Source: Nissolia schottii
Lineage: Eukaryota > Streptophyta > Magnoliopsida > Fabales > Fabaceae
DNA length: 64,000 nucleotides
NCBI GenBank assembly: GCA_003254905.1
Contig: QANU01113082.1
Location: 130,514-194,513 of the forward strand
Reading direction: 5' to 3'
The notes beneath the pieces were generated by a model, which was not told the DNA's origin, did not search any database, and saw only the letters and a program-made list of their open reading frames with translations. Shown here piece after piece: positions 1-9,360 of this stretch; position 1 is the stretch's first letter, and each line of letters begins with the position of its first letter. The position numbers and the translations under genes were made by a program.

Positions 1-160
1 AAGGATAGAACTGAATAATAGTCACTTTCGAGTTTACTCTCTAAGTCAACCAATCTGTCAGACAACAACAAAGGCATCACTAGGATCCAACACAAAACAT
101 ACAACGATGCTTATTATACACTTGAATATTTTCTTTGATTGCTTTGTTGTCTTTCGATTA

Positions 161-242
161 GAGTTAGGGTTTTAGGGAGATTAGTGGTGGGGTTAGGATT
201 AGGGCTTTGGTTCGACACGCATGGGTTTAGGGTTAGGGTTAA
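161..242. repeat. Degenerate telomere-like repeat tract
   Basis: Several copies of TTAGGG / TTTAGGG and close variants (ttagggt, ttaggatt, tttagggttaggg) lie within about 80 bases, matching the plant telomere unit TTTAGGG. They are irregular and separated by unrelated bases, so this is an interstitial or chance-enriched tract rather than a chromosome end. The sequence continues on both sides with ordinary AT-rich DNA. Confidence 0.5.
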
Positions 243-384
243 GATTTACAAACTACTAATTGAATTACAGTTACAGTTAGAGTTTCCTAAATATTGAACG
301 AAAGTCATTTAGTTTTTTAGTTATAATTAATATTTGTTATGTTTATTAATTATTTATATTAATAATATTATTTATATTTAAAAA

Positions 385-600
385 AATCGAGGGAACAATT
401 CGCCATCGCGGGTGGCGAATCCACGTAGGATTCGCCTGCCTCGTTGGCGATTTTCATGCAAACTTGGAACTCGATTCGCCTTCCGCGCTGGCGAATCCAC
501 GTAGGATTCGCCTGCCGCGTTGGCGAATTTGCGCCAAAATCGCCTGCCGCGTTGGCGCATCCTGCGTGGCACGCCACGCGTGCGTCCGGCGCCACGTCAG
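385..600. repeat. GC-rich palindromic tandem repeat island
   Basis: A CpG-rich block sits abruptly in very AT-rich DNA. A unit containing GGCGAATCCACGTAGGATTC and then GCCTGCC(T/G)CGTTGGCG occurs twice (about 406-450 and 489-525), with further partial copies of CGCCTGCCGCGTTGGCG up to 560. The core CGAATCC-ACGTA-GGATTCG is itself a palindrome, so either strand could fold into a hairpin. Overlapping open frames on both strands are products of the repeat and the lack of stops in GC-rich DNA; no protein family is recognised. Confidence 0.6.
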
Positions 601-841
601 CCCAAACCGTGGTATATATGTAATATGTTTGAAACCGATGGCAATCTTGTAATTTCTTTGACAAACAGTGTCCAAGGAGAAAAAAATTCGAAATCCAGAC
701 TTCAACAATCGTACAAGCACACATAAAAAGATAAAAAGAACACGTCCAACAAAAAATAAAAAAAAAATAAAAAGAATGGTGACTCGGTGGGTAACAATTC
801 CATATAATAAATAGTTTTACATCCCTCACGGCCATCATTTT

Positions 842-2100
842 CAGTTCACCGCCGATTTTTTACTGAATGCGCTAACTTCCAATTGCTTAACTAACTTTTC
901 TAACTACCCCTATTTATAGACCCCTCATGACCGAGTATGCCTGCTGTCACGTGCAAGTCATTTGACACTGTCATGTGCTTCTTGGCAAGTAAAATAATAG
1001 TCCTGATGCCATCTTGGGTTCTTCCTGACTCTCGCCTCTCTTAATTCTGCAGGTGGACTCATTAGAGCTTTCGAGCTAGCTAAATGGGCCTCAATAGTTG
1101 TTGGATTTGGGGTGGGTCCAGGCCCAAGTTAGAAGGAGCTCGTTGTGGGTTGAATGCGCACTTGGAGGGAGCCCAATTTGGAGTAACGAGAAATGGCCTA
1201 TAAAGTCATTTGGCGAGTTTGAGGTTTAGGCGGTTGGCCACTGACATACTTGAATAAGACCCAATCACCCCAACTTGAACTCTTATGCCCTGCTTAACTT
1301 TGATCATGCAGACTTGTTCATTTTAGCTTGATCTCGTTGGGGCTGCTGGGTGAGCTCCGAATCTGGAGCGTTTCGGGTTCGGAGGATGTCATCAACATCC
1401 TGGATGGGCGATGAGCCAGGGATGGGGGTTTACGGGATCCCATAGAGAGCCTGACAGGGAAGGAAACTTAGTGAGGCGTGATGGGAGCGGCTGCAGCATA
1501 GCTCGGCCTAGGGTAGACATTGTGAAATGGAAAAAGAGAGGGATAAGGCTCTCGGGAATGCTAAGGATGTTGTAGCATATGAGATTTCATCCTGTATTCA
1601 TTTTTAAAATTTTCTTTTTTAAGGATTTTTTAATGAAGACTATAAAATTGAGTTTCTTGTTTTCATTTTTATTTTTCATTAATTTCTTCATAAAATTTTA
1701 AAAATGAAAACTTAAATAAATATATTATAAATGTTTGATAAAATTGATAAATTGAAGTAAAAGTTTTTTTTAAAAAAAAATTAAACTGTTTTTTTACAAA
1801 ATAAACTAAAGCTACTATTTTCTTTATTGATTAAAAAAAAATTCTAAAAAAAATTCTTTGTTTTTATTAGATTGACTTAAGTAATAAGTATTATATAATA
1901 TAAAAAAATCATTTCGTACTTTTTTCTGTAATTTATCATACAAAAGCAAATATTTTCATACAACTTAAATAAAATAGATTATCGTAAATCACTTTTCAGC
2001 TTATAAATTCAAACATATTGATTCTCATATAATCAATTATATTAAAAACGATTGTTGAAATAAGCATTTATTGAAATAAGTTCAATTTTACTGCTTTCCC
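842..2100. other. Intergenic, no gene seen
   Basis: No reading frame with recognisable similarity was found. The first part has mixed composition; from about 1590 it becomes strongly AT-rich with poly-A and poly-T runs. No target-site duplication or terminal repeat was identified. Confidence 0.4.
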
Positions 2101-2654
2101 AAACACACTATAAGAGCCAGGAGCTAAAAGTGATGAATTTAGCTCGTTGGGACTCTTACAATAGAGAGGATTTAGAGAAAGATTGCATTACATTGATTGA
2201 AGAATGATTACAACTGTTCGCAAGTAATTCGTATAGGGAACGAAGTTACCTGAACACGAGTAGATGGTGAGGAATATGCATTGACGGAAGCTCCAAGTGG
2301 GTTCCTCGCTTAGAAAGAACGTGATGACGGGGTATGCTTACAAAGGCACTCTGACGCTCAAGTAAGTACAAGAATCAGGTGAGTTCTCTAGAGAGGGAAT
2401 CAGTGATACTTGATAATGTGAGAGTTATGTGCTTTTATAGATGAGCGTATGGAGATAAGATATAGGGGTTTAAATGTTAGCTCCCCATATCTCGAGGGAT
2501 TTGCATTTGTTTATCACCTAGAGACCCCCAAACGGCGAAATCATAAGCGAATGTAATATAGTTACCCCACAGGTTATCCGCTAAGAATGTAATCTCATCC
2601 CCAATTTACTTACGATTCCAAGACAATGTAACGAGCAAGCAAGATATTCCTAGG

Positions 2655-3233
2655 GTGACAACCCTCCAGATGGACACCTCCATTGATCCCACCAACACCT
2701 ATGGAGTTATCATGATTTCGGTGACGGTAGAGTTCGTAGGCGACCATGAGATGCCACCACCAGTAGCTCCCGTACCTCCCCTAGCCACAACTCCCGTTTT
2801 TATTCCGACCTCAGCACCGGCCCTCGTCGAACCACTCGAGCCTACAACGCCAAACCACCCTCCAGCACCAGGTTCATGTTATGGGACACCCATTATCCTT
2901 GACAACCCTGAGCCCGACCTGTTTGAGAGAACTATCCGTGAGGTCCCAGTCCTTATCCCTCATAGAGTCATTCCCATAGAGCAACTAGCAATGCGCACAC
3001 GCATGACACCCTGGAAGAGCACATTGTTCATGAGCTACCAAGAAAGAGTCCACATTGTCATGCCACATATTGTGGAGGCAGAACCCTCTAGCCATGCCCT
3101 GTCGTGCCCTCTTGTACATAGGCCCTCTTGGTCAGAGCATTTGGGTGCAATCTCCAACGACGAGGAGGATCCTGGCGAGGAGGACCCTAAAAAGGAGGAT
3201 CCTAAGGAGGAGGACCCGGATGAGGATTCATAG
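2655..3233 (+). CDS. Proline-rich, acidic-tailed ORF in gypsy-associated DNA
   Basis: This open frame of 192 codons is not recognised as a host gene. The N-terminal half is rich in proline (for example PPPVAPVPP around residues 36-44), and the last 30 residues are an acidic repeat built from EEDP/KEDP units. It lies about 170 bases upstream of an LTR-like end and a tRNA-type primer binding site of a gypsy element, so it is probably an accessory ORF or remnant of retroelement sequence. Similar proline-plus-acidic ORFs occur next to plant gypsy elements, but that assignment is inference. No introns or promoter were identified. Confidence 0.35.
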   Translation: MTTLQMDTSIDPTNTYGVIMISVTVEFVGDHEMPPPVAPVPPLATTPVFIPTSAPALVEPLEPTTPNHPPAPGSCYGTPIILDNPEPDLFERTIREVPVLIPHRVIPIEQLAMRTRMTPWKSTLFMSYQERVHIVMPHIVEAEPSSHALSCPLVHRPSWSEHLGAISNDEEDPGEEDPKKEDPKEEDPDEDS

Positions 3234-3344
3234 GACGATTGGGTAGGGAGTTGTTGAGTCGGTCAGAACTAGGAGAAAAGATCCATATTTTGCACCTGAA
3301 GATATTTTTAAAAAGTAAGTCTAAAAGCAATCCATCCGGAAGGC

Positions 3345-3402
3345 AATAATCTAGTAAGTGTTACTTACGACTTAAGCGTAAGTAGCTAGCTAGGGTGTTA
3401 CA
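3345..3402 (+). mobile_element. 3' end of a gypsy-type LTR
   Basis: The stretch ending ...GTGTTACA is followed two bases later by a retroviral-type primer binding site. It closely resembles 58480-58541: both carry a (T)TACTTA(C/T)GACT-x-AAGCGTAAG core and end in (G/A)TTACA. This supports a common LTR family. The 5' limit of this LTR was not found. Confidence 0.5.
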
Positions 3403-3404
3403 TT

Positions 3405-3422
3405 TTGGTATCAGAGCGGTTG
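3405..3422 (+). other. Retrotransposon primer binding site (tRNA-Met type)
   Basis: TGGTATCAGAGCGGTTGG immediately follows the LTR end. TGGTATCAGAGC is the usual plant initiator-methionine tRNA primer binding site of LTR retrotransposons. It fixes the start of the internal region and the plus orientation of the gag-protease relic that follows. Confidence 0.75.
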
Positions 3423-3576
3423 GTCCAAGTGAGTCTAAGGACCATGCCAACTTATGCTTCCTAGCATGTTATCAGTCTATTAAACTACTTGGTTGTATGT
3501 TGCTGAGACTATGTTGCACTAGCATTTCCTTGAGCCTGATCAACTCATGATTTGTACAGGTGCACGATAGTCAGCC

Positions 3577-4888
3577 ATGCCCTATAGAGGAAATGCACAA
3601 CGTCCGGTTGAACCAGCGGACTTTAGAGACCTTGTTAGGGAAATGGTGCAAGCATACCCAAATGCCGAGGAGATGGATGCCCAGAGATATGCAGAGTTTG
3701 GGAGAGTCAACCCTCCCACTTTCTCCAGGGTCATGGACCCAGATCAGGTGGATAAATAGGTAACGTAGATGGAAAATATTTTTGAAGATATTTCATGCAC
3801 GGACACATAGAATGTGTGTTTCACTACGAGGAAGTTGAAGTTCTCTGCCTGTGATTGGTGAAACTCCATAAGGTTTCTTTTGTAGTAAGGAGGAGCTTAG
3901 ATTTCATGGGAATGGTTCAAGGTGGTTTTCTTCGATAGGTATTTTCCCAGAGGCATGCGTGAATGCAAGGAAACTGAGTTCCTGGAACTAAAGTAGGGGG
4001 ACATGTCGGTGGTAGTGTACATTGCCAAATTTGAAAAACTATGCAAGTACTCAAGGACCTACCAGCTTAATCCAGACGAAAAATGGAAGTGCAGAAAGTA
4101 TTAGAGGGGCCTCAAGCTAGAAATACAATCATCTATCAACGTTCTTGGCGTTCGGGATCATGTAACACTAGTCAACAAGAGCTTGGCCCAAGAAGAAACT
4201 TTGAAGGATTTAGCAGCATACAATAGTGAGAAATGCAAGAGGAAGCTAGCTGAGCAAGGGCCATCACAACAGGAATAGAGGGCAAAAAGACCATTCTAGG
4301 GCCAGGATTTTAGGGGGAAAGGGCTCATTATTAGCAACAACAACAACAATAGAGGCCAAGACAAGCCTAGGGCCAGTTTAGCAAGGGCAACCAAGACAAG
4401 GGCAGCAAACGCAGAGGTCATAGCAAGGCAGAAACCAACAGGGACAAAGTGTACAAGGAAGACAACAAGAGAGGGAAGGCGTTCCGCCTTGCTGTCAGTG
4501 CAGCAAAGCACATGGAGGAAAGTGCCTAGCTAGGTAGAGTGTCTGCTTTAGATGTGGGAAGGGCGGCCACTACTCCAACGATTACAAGACTCTCCCACCC
4601 ATAGCTCAGAGACCAAGATGAGGTTTCACCTTCATTGCAAAAGAGGCCCATAAAGCAGAAGGACTCATCCATGGTAAGTGCATAATGATGGGTAACCCCT
4701 TAACTATATTATATGACTCAGGCGTGTCGCATTCTTTCATTTCATATGTCAATGTTAAAAATCTAGGTTTATCCACCATATCTTTCCCCTATACTTTAGT
4801 TGTGTCCACACCCATAGCTCCACCAGTCAAGACTTGTTTAGTGTTCCTCGATACCAATTCCAGCTGCAGCATAAACCTTCATAGTTGA
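3577..4888 (+). pseudogene. Decayed Ty3/gypsy gag-protease
   Basis: Gag-like sequence begins near 3577 (MPYRGNAQRPVEPADF...) and continues through many stop codons and frame changes. Recognisable pieces include the capsid-like stretch around 3930-4260, a CCHC zinc knuckle near 4546-4587 (CFRCGKGGHYSNDY), and an aspartic protease start at 4700-4735 with the active-site-like LYDSGVSHSFIS. The reading then stops at about 4888. Reverse transcriptase and integrase are absent downstream, so the element is truncated. The order LTR end, primer site, gag, zinc knuckle, protease is that of a Ty3/gypsy element. It cannot encode a functional polyprotein. Confidence 0.8.
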
Positions 4889-4919
4889 TCTCATATGTCT
4901 TCCCTTAGTCGGTCTAGAT

Positions 4920-6462
4920 ATAATCCTATGAATAAATTGGCTTTGCGCCAATCATGTCCTCTTAGATTGTGAAGGAAAGTCGATAATCTTCCCTAAAACA
5001 CCTACCATTACCCCCAAATATTAAGCCCGAGTTAGTTACCCTATACTGTTGTTGACTTGATAATTAGGGTTCAGGGACTGTGTCTGTAAATGATAACATG
5101 GAATCGCCACGACTCACATTACCTTTTTACTTAGTCGTGATATTATAGTATAGTCATTATAACAAGGATTTAAAATTATATATTAGCACATTATATTATC
5201 TTATTAAACTATAAAGGTATTGTTACATGGAACAAGTGGGAAAATGTAAGAATTATGTCTCATATAATTGTATCTCATATAATATATAGTTTAATAATCA
5301 TAGGAATGTTAAATTTATTGACTATTTATTGAAGAGACATCATTAATTACGAATAGTCATATATGTAAAGACATGACTATATAAAGAATAGACATGGCTA
5401 TTGAGATGGGTATATTGAAAGCATCCTTTCATGTCTATATAAAGAAAGGATGTGGTCCTCTCTCAACCAAGCTTTAGAGTTCAATATCTCCATCAATATT
5501 GTGCTATTAAGAAAGTGGTTAAGAGGGAGAAATCACCATCTTTTGTGTTCTACTTGATCAATGATTGGTTTCTTCATTTAAGTATATGGAATGTTGATTA
5601 ATTTTCAAGCAAGACAATGACTTCTTTCCATGAAGAACAATACACTCTCTTTGTCTATACTATGTGAAAAATGATGAAGTTCTGAATTCTATATAAATAA
5701 TGTGTTTATGATAATTATTTGTGCATAAATCAATTATTGCCTCTTCAGGCTTCCCACTTCCAAGTCAACCAAATCACACGATTTACAGGTCATCACGTTG
5801 AGATAAAGCGAGCTGGACATGAGCATCACCTTACTTTAGACATGTCACTTTCTTCTTTGTTTAACATGTTACCACTAGCTGATGAAATTTCACTTTAGAA
5901 TCACTCTTAAATAATCTAAAATTAAAAGCATTTTTCTTTGTCATTTTAAAAATATACTAATCTTTAATTCTTGGAAAAATTAATTCTCAAAATTAAAAAA
6001 CACGAAAATTATGTTATCATGAGGTATCATAGTAACATAATTTTAAATAACTAAATTTAAAGATAGAGTATTAATATTTTTATGTGCAACATCAAGTGAT
6101 ATTGTTTTATGATTATCGCTTCTCAAAGTTAATTTTAATTGAAAAATATAATATTACTTGAATCATGTAATCTATACACTAAATAAAGGGTTTGTCTTTT
6201 TTATTTTAGATTCCTACTTTACTTTTCCTTATTTACTCTTTTCTATAATTTGTTTATCAATTTCTCATATATTTAAAAGTGTATGTTCAAGTAATTATCT
6301 AGTATCTCACATTTTAAGTAATTATTCAATCTACTCCTTCATTAGTTTTGAAATGACTTTTGATTTTTTTTTTTATTTCTCTTCTCACACTTTCTACATA
6401 ATTTTAATAAGTTGTATCATTATTTTTTTTTTTAATAAGAAATAAGCTTTATTATATTGATA
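4920..6462. other. Intergenic, AT-rich; possible LTR
   Basis: No gene is supported. The stretch 5265-5690 contains promoter-like TATA motifs (ctatataaag near 5379 and 5435) and could be part of an LTR, but no matching second copy, TG...CA ends or duplication was found. The short open frame at 6158-6445 is a low-complexity AT-rich hydrophobic frame and is not considered a gene. Confidence 0.35.
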
Positions 6463-6470
6463 CCTAAAAT

Positions 6471-6889
6471 TAGAATTGGGTATGTGGGGTTGCCTAGTCC
6501 GTTTAGCCCAGTCCATGAAAGACCAAAATTAAACGGGTTGGTCCACAAAATAAATGGACTGATAACTATACGGACCTGCAGACGGTCCGCATTATACCTT
6601 TTTTTAATTTAAAATTTTAGTAGATCCTATCTAAAATATATTTTTGTGCATTACAAAAAAATTGCAAAAAAAAATGTAAAACCAATATAAAATTAAATGT
6701 AGGATCATTACTCTTTTAACTTATACTGATAAAAGGTTAAGGATTTTTTGCACGAAATTTGAACTTTTGTGAAATGAGTTTCCAATTTGTGATTGTTCCT
6801 TATTAGTTAGGTTGGGCTTGAATATTGTGCGTTATAAGAAAAATAAATCAAGTAAATAAGGGGTAAATAAAAAAATTAGATAAATAAAG

Positions 6890-6923
<34 letters not shown>

Positions 6924-7103
6924 GGAGTAATTCGCATGTTGGTTGGCAGATCTCGTGGGCAGAACCCGTTAAACTCGTAAATTATTCAGGACATATCAAA
7001 AAGTCTGTGTTTAAATGGATCAATAAATTAATTGGTCCTAACCTGTATAAATTGAATAGTCCACTTGTCGATACGCGAACTGCGACACATATATCCATCT
7101 CTA
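6471..7103. mobile_element. Non-autonomous hAT-like element
   Basis: An 8-bp direct repeat CCTAAAAT lies at 6463-6470 and 7104-7111, which is the duplication size of hAT transposons. The ends between them are imperfect inverted repeats: TAGAATTGGGTATGTGG on the left and, reversed, TAGAGATGGATATATGTG on the right. The inside is AT-rich, includes a (TA)n microsatellite at 6892-6921 and encodes no transposase, so it would depend on a transposase made elsewhere. Confidence 0.6.
6892..6921. repeat. (TA)n microsatellite
   Basis: About 15 uninterrupted TA dinucleotides inside the hAT-like element. Confidence 0.95.
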
Positions 7104-7111
7104 CCTAAAAT

Positions 7112-8279
7112 GTTGGTAATTGCAAATTTTTTATTATAAAATATAGTTAGTCACGTAGTAATTATAAATTAGTATCAGCCATCAACCAAAAAAAAAAATT
7201 GCAAATTAGAACGAAACAGATTTTATAAAAATACAATTGGAATGAAACAGTAAACTGTAACAAATTTTACTTTATATCAATGCAGCTTCATGTCCAATTG
7301 AATGCTAATGTGTTTCCCGAGAAAAAGAAAGGCATCAAATCTTTCAGTTGTCGTTTTTACCTTTTGATTTATGACATTAGATATTCTCAGCCGATGTTGC
7401 AAGTTAAAAAAGGTATCAAAGCAAAGAAGCATTGCATACCACAACCAGCGACCTTCAACACGTTTCCTTCTTGCCACCATGATTTGTATCTGGTTGCACC
7501 TCATTTAGTGAACACTGATCCTTAATCAAAGACAAAATTGGATAGCTCATAGCTGTAGCTACTGTCTTTTTGTACCATTTGTTTCGTAGTAGCGTGACAT
7601 TTAGTAAAAGATCGATGAAAAGTAGTATTACATTGCACAGTAGTAGATTCCAAAACTACGCTGTGGGCCTGGTAGTATGCATGGTCGTAGGTTATCGTTA
7701 ACTCTATATACTAATAAATAATGCAAAGGTCTGAGCCTATTTAATTTAGTGACCCAGCAAAACTTAAGCATAATTTGATGATGAGGAATGTCATTATATA
7801 TCACAACTAAAATGAATAACAAAATTCACAAAGGTGTGAAATTTATGATTGATCCTTCATAATAAATTTCATGTATTTATGAGTATGGTTATTTTAAAGT
7901 TATTTATTTTATTTGTCAAAATTTTTTTTTTATGATCTCCTTGGTAATTTTTTTTCCCTATAGCTCAAAGTAAGGCTTAAACCAAAAAAAAAAAAGAAGA
8001 AAAAAAAATCAAGTAATCTACTTAGTACTTATGTGTTATGACTATCACTGTTACTCTACATTATATCATGTGCTCTGTGATATAAATATTTTATTCTACT
8101 AAATTTTTTTATTTTTGACAATTTTTAAAACTAGATTTATTGAAATTTTTAACGTTTCATGTTTTAATATAACATATTGATGTGTCATATGGTCTAATGT
8201 GATGAATTAATATTTTTTTAATATAGTATTTGTAATGATGTGTATCATAAGCTGAAATAGTCCTCAAATCCTTAAATCT
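7112..8279. other. Intergenic, AT-rich, no gene seen
   Basis: Overlapping short frames on both strands at 7277-7525 have no recognisable domain and appear to be chance. The rest is AT-rich with homopolymer runs. Confidence 0.4.
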
Positions 8280-8734
8280 AGGGTGGAAATAGGTCAGACG
8301 GCTTGTCAGGGCCTGCGGCTTGGCCTAGTCTGTCTCAGTAAAAAGGTCAGGCCCAAGCCATTTTCAAAGTCTGTTTCAATAAACAGGCCATGCTCAGGCT
8401 ATTACGAAAGCCTGCTTATCCACTAGACTAGCATTACTTTTTGCAACATTTTATGCAATCATATTTATTAATATAATTGTATTATTTAATTCTTTTAAAG
8501 AAATCATAATCTAAAGAGTTCCTAGGACTCTCTCACACTCACACTCTCATCTCATCTGAATAATGTGAGAGAGTTTTGCTGGCATTTTCCTTTTTGTTTT
8601 TTGTTGGTCAAATGGCATAAAATGTTGCAAAAAGTAATGCTAGTCTAGTGGATAAGGCATTGGCCTATAACAATTAACAGGTCAGGCTCTCGGGCAAAGA
8701 TTAATGAAACAGGCACAGCTTATTCCCATCCTTA
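8280..8734. mobile_element. hAT-like element with TSD, interrupted
   Basis: A direct repeat CTTAAATCT flanks the block (8271-8279 and 8735-8743). The ends are imperfect inverted repeats: AGGGTGGAAATAGGTC on the left and, reversed, TAAGGATGGGAATAAGC on the right. The subterminal parts are rich in AGGCC/GGCCT-like words (AGGTCAGGC, GGCCTG). The middle is occupied by a separate perfect inverted-repeat unit at 8416-8655. No protein is encoded. Confidence 0.6.
8416..8655. mobile_element. Inverted-repeat unit with perfect 41-bp arms
   Basis: The arms 8416-8456 and 8615-8655 are exact reverse complements (starting TTATCCACTAGACTAGCATT). They flank about 158 bases of AT-rich DNA. The perfect arms contrast with the diverged ends of the surrounding element, so this looks like a younger MITE inserted into it. 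No clear duplication of the target was seen. Confidence 0.7.
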
Positions 8735-9242
8735 CTTAAATCTCTTACAAGTTAGTTTTTTCAATAATTTAAGGAATGAAAAGTTTGTTAAAATTATATA
8801 AAACATGATATAACGACAAAATTCAACAAATTTAATTATAAAAATTATTTAAAATTAAAAAAATTTATACCTAATTGAGCACATGAGAAACCACCTAATT
8901 GCATCCTTAAAACTGTAAAATTACAGCCATTTCTAAGCCTTGATCAGTCAGTTTATACACTTATTGGATTTGATAGTCGCGGTGAGAAAGCTTTTCATTG
9001 GCATATCATATGTACGCCACTAAAATGTCTAGATACTAGAGCAGTAGAGCTTCACGTAGCTTTGTCACTGCAGGAGAACTCATTGACTTGGTACATACTA
9101 AAGTAAAGTGGAAGAGGTAGGGACAGAGAGAACTGAAAGAAGCCGAAGGCTTTCTTCATCTTAACGTTCCAAGAACTTAAATTACGTTGAAAGAAAGGAA
9201 TTTAATTAGTTGATTCAGCCGGGCTTTATTCCTTTCTGGCCA

Positions 9243-9253
9243 TTATATATAGG
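9243..9253 (+). promoter_or_regulatory. TATA box of the SEO gene
   Basis: TTATATATAGG lies 108-118 bases upstream of the chosen ATG at 9361. It sits almost directly on the in-frame ATG at 9262, so transcription starting about 30 bases downstream would exclude that ATG. This favours 9361 as the start. Confidence 0.6.
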
Positions 9254-9360
9254 CCTATCACATGACAGCCAAAAACACAAGCCTCAACCCTCTCCGCTCC
9301 CTCCCTCAAAATCTAGAGCTGTTATCCGCATTTCTTTGTTTTCCCGTAGCTCCTCTCGCC

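Noticed and set aside
368..838. 156-codon minus-strand frame and overlapping frames on both strands
   Set aside because: Frames arise from the GC-rich palindromic repeat; both strands are open and no domain is recognised.
4296..4511. Minus-strand hydrophobic 71-codon frame
   Set aside because: It lies opposite gypsy gag repeats (CAACAAC runs give leucines on the other strand).
9262..9360. Upstream in-frame ATG of SEO adding 33 residues
   Set aside because: It lies within about 20 bases of the TATA box, too close to be in the mRNA; the ATG at 9361 has a good context and matches the family N-terminus.
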